A stretch of DNA of 64,000 nt from Kineosporiaceae bacterium SCSIO 59966 (GTDB taxonomy: Bacteria; Actinomycetota; Actinomycetes; Actinomycetales; SCSIO-59966), in assembly GCA_020881835.1 (NCBI GenBank), contig CP052876.1, positions 2,976,001-3,040,000 on the forward strand, given 5' to 3'. Position numbers and translations under genes: made by a program. Positions 25,033 to 33,239 of this stretch are shown here, one piece after another (position 1 is the first letter of the stretch; every line of letters begins with the position of its first letter). The notes under the pieces are model-generated. The model was not told where the DNA came from. It ran no database searches and saw only the letters and a program-made list of their open reading frames with translations.

Positions 25033-25699
25033 ATGACGATGAGACGCAGCACCGCGGTCTGGCCGCTACCTCCAGAAGTGCCGCGCCCATCTCCGCCCGG
25101 CACACCGGACGAGCCGCCGCCCCCTCGACGTCCTACGGGGCCGTCCCTGCCGACGTGGGAGGAGCCGGACCTGACGGCCCGTGACCGGGACCTCGCCGAC
25201 CGGCTGCTGGAGCAGCGCTTCGTCGTGGCCAGCGGGCACCTCGACGACGCCCTGGCCCACCGCATCACCTCCCAGCTGCTCCAGCTCGGTCGCCGGGAGA
25301 GCGACCCACTCGAGCTGCACCTGTCCTGTCCGACATCGGAACTGGGCCCGTGCTGGCGCTCGCCGATGCCGTGGACCTGCTCCACGCCCCTGTGCATGTT
25401 GAAGCGTTCGGGGCACCTCGGTGGGCCGGCGGTCGCCGTGCTGTGCGCGGCCCAGGAGCCGCGCGGCGCATCGGCATGCCGTGGTCATCCTGTCCGTGCC
25501 GCGAATGAGCGCCGAAGGTGACGCCGAGCAGCTGCGGGTTGCCGTCGACCAGCACGAGCTGCTGGTTCGCCAGCTGCAGGACCGGCTCGTTCGGCGGGCA
25601 GGCCGACCGGCTCCGGAGGTGGAGGCGGACCTGCGGCACGGGCGGGTGCTCTCTGTGGAGCAGGCGCGCGAGTACGGCCTGCTCGACGAGCTGCTGTAG
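25033..25699 (+). pseudogene. ClpP-like protease subunit, frameshifted and without catalytic residues
   Basis: A good ribosome site (GGAAGG) precedes the ATG. After a Pro-rich leader, LLEQRFVVASGHLDDALAHR and the following ITSQLLQL align with the ClpP N-terminal core. The frame then shifts near 25344 (VLALADAVDLLHAPVHVEAF) and back near 25409 (GGPAVAVLCAAQ), and again to reach MSAEGDAEQL and the C-terminal VLSVEQAREYGLLDELL. The serine region reads GGPAVAV without Ser, and the His region is not recognisable. It could be a decayed inactive ClpP paralogue; sequencing error could explain the shifts but not the missing residues. Confidence 0.65.
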
Positions 25700-25716
25700 C
25701 GGTCACGGGTCGCCGC

Positions 25717-26517
25717 TCAGGTCGCGAACTCGGCGCGGACGCCGAGCAGCCGCACCGGTCTCCCTGGCGGGAACGACTCGAGGGCCACGAGCGCGGCGCT
25801 CTCCAGGGCCTCGGCGTCGGACGTCGGAGCCGGCAGCGCCTGCCCGTGCGTCTGCGTGGTAAACGGCGCGTACCGCACCTTGACGACGACCCGCGCCGCC
25901 GGCAGGTCCTCGGCGGCCACGTCGTCCGCCACGCGCCGGGCCAGCTCGGCGACCTCCCGGCGGACCTGGTCCCAGTCGGCCAGGTCCTGCTGGAACGTGA
26001 TTTCCCGGCTGCGCGAGCGGGCCACCCAGGGCGTGCCGACGGTCGCGGAGTCCCTGCCCTGCGCGAGGCGCACGAGCCATGGCCCGGTCATCGGGCCGAA
26101 CCGGCGAGCAAGCTGCTCCGGGTCGGCGGCCGCGAGCTGAGAGACCGTCGAGATGCCCTCTTGCCCAAGCTTCTTGGCGGTCTTGCTGCCGATTCCCCAC
26201 AGCGCGTCCACGGGTTTGTCCCCGAGCACCTCGAACCATGTGGCGCCGGTGATCCGGAAGATCCCGGGCTTGCCGAAGCCGGTGGCGAGCTTGGCTTGCA
26301 AGCGGTTCCGGCCGATGCCGACGGTGCAGTCCGGGGCGGTCGCCTGCCGCACCGCCTGCTGCACCTGGCGCGCTACGGCCTCCGGGTCCTCGGCGTCCAC
26401 GCCGAGGAACGCCTCGTCCCACCCCAGCACCTCCACCTGGGGCACCAGCGACCGCAACACCGCCATGACACGTTCGGAGGCCTCTTCATAGAGCTCACGG
26501 CGCACCGGCAGGAACAT
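25717..26517 (-). pseudogene. 5'-truncated DNA polymerase IV (DinB) gene
   Basis: 266 residues of a Y-family polymerase: WDEAFLGVDAEDPEAVA of the palm, then the thumb with the helix-hairpin-helix ALWGIGSKTAKKLGQEGI, and the little-finger domain to a normal end. About 100 N-terminal residues, including the first catalytic Asp, are missing. The reading frame continues upstream only for 12 codons (RRCPDA before the Met) to a TGA near 26554. The remaining protein could not polymerise DNA. The break joins an IS-like stretch with a DUF6788 gene, suggesting deletion by a mobile element. Confidence 0.75.
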
Positions 26518-26675
26518 GGCGTCCGGGCACCGGCGGGCCGCTGTTCACAGCAACTGGCCGGACGTCACCCGAAGGCCCGTGCCTCGTACGAGGCGGTGCT
26601 GAGGTTCCCCCCGCAGCGTAGAGGCATCAGCTATAAGGGGTAGCGATGTCTGAGCTTGCGATTAAACCTTGACCA

Positions 26676-27032
26676 TCACTTGCGAGATGTCTCCTGCAAG
26701 ATCAGTTTGGTGGCTTTGGCTGCCACTTCGCGCATCTGCTTGATCAGGGCGCGTAGCTGCCGGTCGTTGCCGATCCATTCTTGGTAGAGCTCGGCTTCGG
26801 CCGGGCTGAGGCGGCGGGTCACGGTCTTGCCATCGATCTTGGCGGTCCACTGGTAGTACGGCCCGAGCAGTACCGGCGGGTCGGCGTGGCAGTGGCAGTT
26901 CGGTTTGCCGCATCGGTTGTGCCGGTAGCTGATGCTGCCGGAGGCGATGAACCCGACGTCGGCGACGCGTTCGGCCAGCTGCCGATAGCGGCGCTGGTAG
27001 GCCGCCAACCGGTCCGCGGTGGTTCTCGCCAT
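26676..27032 (-). CDS. DUF6788 family protein (IS-associated)
   Basis: 118 residues from the ATG at 27032. It contains RHNRCGKPNCHCHADPPVL, a Cys/His cluster that may bind zinc, and LGPYYQWTAKIDGKTVTRRL, both typical of DUF6788. These short proteins are usually found next to insertion sequence genes in actinomycetes. No transposase is left beside it. It stands in a 1.7-kb area of broken genes and may be a relic that is still intact. Confidence 0.7.
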   Translation of the reverse strand: MARTTADRLAAYQRRYRQLAERVADVGFIASGSISYRHNRCGKPNCHCHADPPVLLGPYYQWTAKIDGKTVTRRLSPAEAELYQEWIGNDRQLRALIKQMREVAAKATKLILQETSRK

Positions 27033-27194
27033 GTCCGTGTTTCCCCTGGTTTGCGGCCACTGCGGTGTGTCGCACCCGATTCTGCCAGCCCCTGTCCGAC
27101 AGTCGATCCACTCGCGGACAGGAGGGAACGCCATGTTCACGCCGACCCATCCAGCGGTCCTCATCCAGGGCGTCGTTCAACACCGAGGAGCTCG

Positions 27195-28855
27195 TGTTCT
27201 GCCACCCGGAGTGTTCCACACGGGCTGAACGTCCGGGTTGGGGTTCTCCGAGACCCGGAAGTAGTAGTGCACCTGGTCCCCGTCGGGGTCCGTCGCCGAC
27301 GCCGACAGCGGCGGCTCCACCTTCTGCTCGATCGCGCCGTTCGCCGGCGCCTGCAGCGTCGCCACCGACGCGTTCCGGTTCAGCGTCAGCCACAGCTCGC
27401 CGTTGACCGTCTTGTAGGTCCACGCCGACGCCGACTGGGTGCCGCGAAGCATGAACCAGATGCTGCTGTCACCCCGGTTGACCGCGTCCCGCACGGACGT
27501 CGTCAGCCGACCGTCGCGCATGTACGCGTCGCTGGCGAACCCGGCGGTGGCAGCTCGGTGCCGATCCCGTTGTAGCCGAACTGTGTGGCATGGTTCAAGT
27601 ACAGCGACCGCGTGGTGGTGTCCCCGCTGGACCGCTGGAAGGTGGCCTCCACGTCCACCACCTGGACGTCCCAGCCGACGGCGTTCGCGTACACGAAGTG
27701 GGTCACCGACCGCCACGACGTGCCGTCCCCGATGCTGCCCACCCGCATCGGGCCACCGCGGACCACGGTGCCGTCCGACTTGTAGTTGTACGCGTCGTCG
27801 TAGCCGGCCCGCTCGTACTGGAAGGTCGGGTCGACCAGCACCGGCCACACCCGCGCCGGATCGTCCAGCCACGCCGTCGGCACCTGCACGGTCCCCTTCC
27901 ACCGCGCGCCGACCCGTTCCAGGCGTAGCTGCCGTTGGTGTCCGCCGGCTCCCGCATCCCCTCCACGCCGGAGGAGTCGGTGATGTACGGGATCGGCATC
28001 GACATCACAGGCGTGCCGTCCGTCGCGGTGACCGCGATCCCGCCCTCGTCGTCCAGCGCCAGTGCGCCGGCGTCCGCATCGATCCAGAACGACCACGCGC
28101 CGTCCCCGGCGGCGACCCGGTCGGCGACGACGATCGTCTCCTTGACCGCCGACCCGGTCACCTCGTACTCCACGTCCGAGCCCTCGGCAGCCGCGGGGAA
28201 CCGCACTCCGGGCGGCCCACCGAGCCGGTCCGCCGGCGCCGGCCTGTCCGGCTGGTCGGCCTGCACCCGCAGGCTCACCCCACCGGTGGATACCGCCAGC
28301 AGGCCCCCGGTGCCGTCTGCGCCCAGTACCGGCGCCAACGGATGGCGCCTGGCCTTCGTCCCCGCCCTGAGGGCCGTCCCCCTGCGCGCGGCGGCCGGCA
28401 GATCCCCTCGGTGGCCTCCACCAGCGCCGGGTCGGCCGGCTCGAACCGCCCGGGCGCCACCTCCACGTTGATCGGCTCGGCGGCCACCCGGACCGTCCGG
28501 GACCCGTCCGGGTTCGCGTACGTGTCGGTGGTAGCGTCCCGCCCCACCAGCTTCGACTTCCCCGGCTCATACGACTTCGGCAGCCGCTCCAGCTTCGGCA
28601 CCTCCGGGGCCAGCGGAGCATCGAACGGCACGTTCTCGAACGCACCCCACCTCGCCGCGTCATCGACCACCGCCGCGCCATCGGTGCCCGACGCCGCACC
28701 GGCCGGCAGCGGCGCCGGTTCCACCCGCGACGAAGCCTGCGCAGAGGGAGCTGCGGCCACCGCGGTGTTCACCGGCCCGGTCACCACCGAGGTCCCAACA
28801 CCGCCGCCCCGGCCACCACCCCGGTCCACCGCCACACCGACGCCGACCACCGCAT
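27195..28855 (-). pseudogene. Frameshifted remnant of a large secreted DNRLRE/RHS-like protein
   Basis: Successive frames read as one protein. They begin with a signal-like segment (MRWSASVWRWTGVVAGAAVL). Then come an Ala/Pro-rich spacer and WGAFENVPFDAPLAPEVPKL. Then come RVWPVLVDPTFQYERAGYDD and a DNRLRE-type part (DAYMRDGRLTTSVRDAV, SSIWFMLRGTQSASAWTYKT), ending in SATDPDGDQVHYYF before homology stops near 27235. I count at least four frameshifts. The C-terminal repeats and toxin tip expected of RHS proteins are absent. It is a dead gene truncated at its 3' side. Confidence 0.65.
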
Positions 28856-28986
28856 CGCCAGCACCCCCGAGGCGCCGATGCCGCCCCACGGGCGACGACT
28901 GCCCGATTCCTACCGCTCCGTAGCGGTCACATGGCAGTGCGTCGGGCCAGGTCATCCGAACGGAGCAACAGCCGTGCACTCGCGTG

Positions 28987-29313
28987 TCAGATCACCCGAG
29001 GCTCGCGGTCTCCCTCGGCGACGATCGGGCGCCCGGCCTCGACCCACGCGGCCATCCCGCCGGCGACGTTGACCGCGTCGAAGCCGACGTCGTTGAGCCA
29101 CTCGGCGACGCGTGCGGACCGCCCACCGGTCCGGCAGATGACGTGGACCTCGGTGTCGGCGGGCACCTCGCCGTAGCGGGCCATCAGCTCGGTTGCGGGC
29201 AGGTGGATGGCGCCGGGTGCGTGGCCGGCGTCCCACTCGTCCCGCTCACGGACGTCGAGCAGCACCGTGCCCGGACCCACCTCGTCGACCCGGGCGGTGG
29301 GGATCTCGGACAT
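28987..29313 (-). CDS. Single-domain rhodanese-like sulfurtransferase
   Basis: 108 residues. The fold landmarks are LLDVRERDEWDAGHAPGAIH and the active-site loop VICRTGGRSARVA with the catalytic Cys, followed by NVAGGMAAWVEAGRP. It is cytosolic and carries a persulfide on the cysteine; the physiological acceptor is unknown. The CRTGGRS loop of six residues after Cys is the sulfurtransferase and not the phosphatase (seven residue) type. Confidence 0.92.
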   Translation of the reverse strand: MSEIPTARVDEVGPGTVLLDVRERDEWDAGHAPGAIHLPATELMARYGEVPADTEVHVICRTGGRSARVAEWLNDVGFDAVNVAGGMAAWVEAGRPIVAEGDREPRVI

Positions 29314-29406
29314 CGACGACACTCCCCTCGAAGCACGAATGGGAACCGACCCACCCATTCTCGCCGTCCCAGCCACGACCGCACCCGGCGAGACCCTGGA
29401 GCCCCG

Positions 29407-29859
29407 ATGCGCGCCGCCCTGGTCACCGCGACACTGGCCGTGACGCTGCTGCTGACCGCCTGCGCTGGAGGGGACGACACCGTGACTGTCGAACCGGCAG
29501 AGCCGCCCGGCAGCACCGCCGGCGGCACCGAGCTCACCATCAGGCTGGACGAGTCCGGGGCGGGGGACGCCGTCCGCACCTTCACGCTCACCTGCGACCC
29601 GCCCGGCGGCGACCACCCGGACCCCGAGGCCGCGTGCCGGGCCCTCGCGGACACCGGCGGCGCGGCGGCGTTCGACCCGGTGCCCGACGACATGATGTGC
29701 ACCGAGATCTACGGCGGTCCGCAGCGGGCCACCGTCACCGGCACCGTGGACGGGACCGCCGTCGACGCGGAGTTCTCGCGCACCGACGGCTGCGAGATCG
29801 CCCGGTGGGACGCGCTCGCGCCACTGCTCGGCAGCAAGGGCGGCGCCGAGGGCGCGTGA
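29407..29859 (+). CDS. SSI-like (subtilisin inhibitor family) lipoprotein
   Basis: 150 residues. The lipobox LLTACAG gives a lipid-anchored mature protein. The core follows the Streptomyces subtilisin inhibitor pattern: LTCDPPGGDHPDPEAACRAL, then MMCTEIYGGPQRATVTGTVD and FSRTDGCEIARWD, with four cysteines that could make the two SSI disulfides. The SSI reactive site lies just after the third cysteine region. A surface-bound inhibitor of secreted proteases is likely. It is divergent from the rhodanese gene. Confidence 0.75.
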   Translation: MRAALVTATLAVTLLLTACAGGDDTVTVEPAEPPGSTAGGTELTIRLDESGAGDAVRTFTLTCDPPGGDHPDPEAACRALADTGGAAAFDPVPDDMMCTEIYGGPQRATVTGTVDGTAVDAEFSRTDGCEIARWDALAPLLGSKGGAEGA

Positions 29860-29877
29860 ACGGGCGCGCTTCGGGAA

Positions 29878-31059
29878 TCAGTCGAGGTCTTCGCGGTGGC
29901 GGTGTACGTACCCGGCCATCCCGGGAACGGTGTAGGCCACCTGGCCATGCTCGGGGGCGTACACAAGGCCCTTGGCGATGAGGTTGGCCCGGTAGGGCCC
30001 CAGGCTGGTGGGCTTGAGGCCCATGCGCCGCGCCACGTCGCTGGACGACGAAGGTCCGGCCCCATCTTCGGCCATGGCCACGAGCATCCTCCGCTCGGAG
30101 GGAGTGGCTCGGTCCCACCGCGAACGGAAGAAGCCGGCGTCGAGGCGCTCGAGCCCGATGATGGCGGCAGTGCGCGCATCGTCCACGGTGATGACCGGTC
30201 CGGGCGAGACCTCCCAGGCGGCGCGGCCGTACTCCTGCAGGAAGTAGGGATACCCCTCCGAGTGCTCGAGAAGCAGATCCAGGGCATCGGGGGCGATGGT
30301 GGCTCCCTGTCGCTCGATCGGCTCGACGAGCGCGGCTCGGGCGTCGGAGGCGCGGAGGCGGGAGATCGTGCGGTAGTCGAACAGCCGCTCGGCGTAGGAC
30401 CGTACGTCTGCCAGGACGCCGGGGAGGTGGGGAAGGCCTGCCCCGATCAGGTAGAAGGGCCAGCCCCGCTGGCCGGCTTGGTGCTGCGTCATGAGTAGCG
30501 CCCTCAGGAGCAATGGATCGAGGTCGTGCACTTCGTCGATGAAGAGGCCGAAGGCACTGCCCTCCTCCTTCAAGGCAGCGCAGAGATCCTGCACGAGCTC
30601 TGGCAGATCGATCTCGATGTCTCCCGAATCGGCGCGGCCCGGCACGATCTCTACGCCGAGGTCGATGCCTGAGCTGCCGACCTTCACATTGAACGCCGCC
30701 ACCGACTGAAGCGCCGCCTTGACGCGATCACTGACCCTTCGCCGCCGCATGAGCTGCCTGGCCTGAGTAGTGATCTCCCGGGCGAGGATCCGACGCACGC
30801 TCGAGGCCCCCGCGTTGTCAGGACGCGCTTCCAGATTAACCGCGAACCATCCGGCGGCTTCCGCACGGAAGCGCATCTCGTTGAGGAGCACGGTCTTTCC
30901 CACCCCCCGCAACCCGCTAAGCACGATCCCTCGACTGTCGAGGCCGTTGCGGGCGCGCTCGACCATGACCTCGAGAGCCGCAAGCTCCTGCTCCCGCCCC
31001 ACCAAAGCGGGAGGCCGCAGGCCGGAGCCGGGGTTGAAGGGATTGGTCGCGGCATGCAT
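29878..31059 (-). CDS. AAA/ORC-type ATPase with C-terminal winged helix
   Basis: 393 residues. Walker A is SGLRGVGKTVLLNE (about 47-60) and Walker B is FGLFIDEVHDLD. The sensor regions and the C-terminal part (SSSSDVARRMGLKPTSLGPY) look like a winged-helix DNA-binding domain. The N terminus NPFNPGSGLRPPALVGREQE is typical of stand-alone bacterial AAA proteins of unknown role. It has no neighbour to explain it. The 60 bases upstream are AT-rich (CCTAATTAGAAG, CCCAATAATCG), unlike the surrounding DNA. Confidence 0.8.
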   Translation of the reverse strand: MHAATNPFNPGSGLRPPALVGREQELAALEVMVERARNGLDSRGIVLSGLRGVGKTVLLNEMRFRAEAAGWFAVNLEARPDNAGASSVRRILAREITTQARQLMRRRRVSDRVKAALQSVAAFNVKVGSSGIDLGVEIVPGRADSGDIEIDLPELVQDLCAALKEEGSAFGLFIDEVHDLDPLLLRALLMTQHQAGQRGWPFYLIGAGLPHLPGVLADVRSYAERLFDYRTISRLRASDARAALVEPIERQGATIAPDALDLLLEHSEGYPYFLQEYGRAAWEVSPGPVITVDDARTAAIIGLERLDAGFFRSRWDRATPSERRMLVAMAEDGAGPSSSSDVARRMGLKPTSLGPYRANLIAKGLVYAPEHGQVAYTVPGMAGYVHRHREDLD

Positions 31060-31120
31060 GTAGCGAAGAATAGCGCCTAATTAGAAGAACCCAATAATCG
31101 ACTATCAGGTCGTATCAGCA

Positions 31121-31984
31121 CTACTTGAGGAACCGCGACGTCCGGCGGTCCGCGAGCGGCTTGCCGCCGGTCTGGCAGGTCGGGCAGTACTGCAGCGACC
31201 GGTCCGCGAACGACACCTCCCGCACGACGTCCCCGCACACCGGGCACGCCTGCCCGGTCCGCCCGTGCACCCGCATCCCGGCCCGCTTGGCGTCCTTGAG
31301 CTCAGCGGCGGGCCGGCCGGCGGCCGCCGCGACGGCCGTGGTGAGCACGTCGCGCAGCGCGGCGAACAGCCGGTCGACCTGCTCGTCGTCCAGGGAGCCG
31401 GCGAGCGCGAACGGCGAGATCCGGGCGGCGTGCAGCACCTCGTCGCTGTAGGCGTTACCGACCCCGGCGAGCACGGACTGGTCCCGCAGCAGGCCCTTGA
31501 CCTGGTGGCGCGAGCCCCGCAGCAGGTCGGCGAGCGCGGCGCGGTCGAACCCCGGGTCCAGCGGGTCCGGGCCAAGGGTGGCGATCCCGCGGACCTCGGC
31601 CGGGTCCCGGACGACGTACACGGCCAGGCCCTTGCGGGTCCCGGCCTCGGTGAGGTCGAAACCGGAGCCGTCGTCCAGGCGCACCCGCAGGGCCTGCGGC
31701 GAGCGCCCGCCCGGTCGCAGTGGGCGGGCGGGCACCTCGTCGTACCAGCGCAGCCACCCGGCCCGGGCCAGGTGCAGGACGAGGTGCAGCCCGTCGACGT
31801 CCAGGTCGAGGAACTTGCCGTGCCGAATAGCGTCGAGGACCTCGAGCCCTTGCAGCGACGTCACCGGAGGGTCGAAGGTCTTGAGCACCGCGACCGACCC
31901 CACCTCGACGGCGGCGACGACGCGGCCGACGGCCCGCTCGCGGAGGAACGCGGCGAGCGCCTCGACCTCGGGCAGCTCGGGCAC
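31121..31984 (-). CDS. Fpg/Nei-family DNA glycosylase-AP lyase
   Basis: 287 residues. Pro2 and Glu3 of the N-terminal MPELPEVEAL are the catalytic residues. LLRDQSVLAGVGNAYSDEVL is the helix-two-turn-helix, and the zinc finger is CPVCGD with YCPTCQTGG near the C terminus. It removes oxidised bases from DNA and nicks the site. Whether it prefers oxidised purines (Fpg) or pyrimidines (Nei) cannot be read from the sequence with certainty. Confidence 0.92.
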   Translation of the reverse strand: MPELPEVEALAAFLRERAVGRVVAAVEVGSVAVLKTFDPPVTSLQGLEVLDAIRHGKFLDLDVDGLHLVLHLARAGWLRWYDEVPARPLRPGGRSPQALRVRLDDGSGFDLTEAGTRKGLAVYVVRDPAEVRGIATLGPDPLDPGFDRAALADLLRGSRHQVKGLLRDQSVLAGVGNAYSDEVLHAARISPFALAGSLDDEQVDRLFAALRDVLTTAVAAAAGRPAAELKDAKRAGMRVHGRTGQACPVCGDVVREVSFADRSLQYCPTCQTGGKPLADRRTSRFLK

Positions 31985-32019
31985 GGAGCCAAGCCTGGCA
32001 CGCTCGGTATGGTGCCCGC

Positions 32020-32385
32020 GTGACGCCGAGGTGGAGCCGCTCGCTGCTCGCCCAGGGCCGGGACCCCGACCCGCGGTTCACGATGGCCAACGAGCGGACC
32101 TTCCTGGCCTGGATCCGGACGGCGCTCGCGCTGCTGGCCGCCGGTGTCGGGCTCGAGGTGTTCCTCGTCGAGCAGCTGCCCGCACTGCCGCGACGGATCG
32201 TCGCCGGAGTGCTCGTCCTGCTCGGTGGGGCACTGTCGGTCACCGCGTTCACCCGCTGGCTGGCCACCGAGCGGGCGCTGCGCCTCGAGCGGTCCCTGCC
32301 GGTGCCCGCGGTAGCCCCCGTCCTTGCCGCCGGCATCGGGCTGACCGCTCTCGTGCTGCTCGGCGTCCTGCTCACCACGGGGTGA
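32020..32385 (+). CDS. DUF202 (YidH-like) small membrane protein
   Basis: 121 residues with three membrane helices. The family signature is FTMANERTFLAWIRTALAL at about 21-39. DUF202 proteins have no assigned function. Its stop overlaps the GTG of a second DUF202 gene, a common tandem arrangement suggesting a heteromer. Confidence 0.9.
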   Translation: MTPRWSRSLLAQGRDPDPRFTMANERTFLAWIRTALALLAAGVGLEVFLVEQLPALPRRIVAGVLVLLGGALSVTAFTRWLATERALRLERSLPVPAVAPVLAAGIGLTALVLLGVLLTTG

Positions 32386-32759
32386 CGAGACCGATGTCAC
32401 GCCGGGACCGGCGGCAACCGGTCGAACCCGGCGACGGTCCGTGGGACGCCGGGCTGCAGCCGGAGCGGACGACGCTGGCCTGGATCAGAACGGCCCTGAC
32501 GCTCACCGTCGTGAGCCTGCTGACCGCCCGGCTCGCCGGTGAGAGCGGCCTGCTGGCGGCCGCCGTCGGGCTCGGCGGCACGACGGTCGCCGCCGTCCTC
32601 GTCGCCCTGCAACGCCGCCGGCACTACCGCCGGGACCGCACCCTGCGGGCCGGGGTGACGCTCGACCCGGCGGTCGGGCCGGTGCTCGGCGCGGCGCTGC
32701 TCACCACCGTCCTCGCCGCCGCCGCACTCGGACTGCTGGTGGCGCCGCTGCTGCGATGA
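32382..32759 (+). CDS. DUF202 small membrane protein (second of the pair)
   Basis: 125 residues from the overlapping GTG, or 121 from ATG 32394. The signature GLQPERTTLAWIRTALTL precedes three hydrophobic segments. It differs from its neighbour in the first 25 residues (basic, then PVEPGDGPWDAG). Function unknown. Confidence 0.88.
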   Translation: MTRPMSRRDRRQPVEPGDGPWDAGLQPERTTLAWIRTALTLTVVSLLTARLAGESGLLAAAVGLGGTTVAAVLVALQRRRHYRRDRTLRAGVTLDPAVGPVLGAALLTTVLAAAALGLLVAPLLR

Positions 32760-32810
32760 GACGGTTCTCATCCACTCCTCATCCACCGCCCGCCTGAAGG
32801 CGGGAGGATC

Positions 32811-33239
32811 ATGAAGGTGACCTCCGTGCGCACGCTGGCCGCCTGGGGCCTGTCCGGTGGGCTGCTGGTCGGCCTCGTCGGCGGCGCGCTCGCCCTCGGC
32901 CCGTCCGAGCCACCGGACCTCGGTGGACCGGTGGTCGTCGTCCCCTCAACCCGGCTGACGCCCGCGCCGGACACCTCCGCACCGACGGCCAGACCCACCG
33001 TGCCGCCGACCGGCGAGCCGGACCCGGGCAACGCACCAGAGCCGGCACCTCCGCCGGCTCCCCGGCCGACGCGGGCACCCGCGCCGGCTCCCGCACCGGT
33101 CCCCCTCCCCCCGGCCGAGGACGACTCCGATGGCGATGACGACTCCGATGGCGATGACGACTCCGCCGACTCCCCGGCCGACGACGACTCCGACGACGAT
33201 GACGATGACGACGATGACGACGGCTCGGACGACGACTGA
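32811..33239 (+). CDS. Secreted or anchored Pro-rich protein with poly-acidic tail
   Basis: 142 residues. An N-terminal helix (about 8-30) is followed by a Pro/Ala/Thr-rich spacer and a tail made almost only of Asp with Ser and Gly (DDDSDGDDDS-type repeats). It is strongly acidic and could bind Ca2+ or another cation outside the membrane. GGCGGGAGG precedes the ATG. It is not similar to any family I know. The gene runs into the sensor kinase reading frame that follows, so the two are probably co-expressed and the acidic protein may be an accessory to that kinase. Confidence 0.7.
   Translation: MKVTSVRTLAAWGLSGGLLVGLVGGALALGPSEPPDLGGPVVVVPSTRLTPAPDTSAPTARPTVPPTGEPDPGNAPEPAPPPAPRPTRAPAPAPAPVPLPPAEDDSDGDDDSDGDDDSADSPADDDSDDDDDDDDDDGSDDD

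Noticed and set aside
32811-33239. Asp-rich frame as mere antisense or repeat noise
   Set aside because: Kept as a gene because it has a ribosome site, a good signal-like helix and a natural stop before the kinase.
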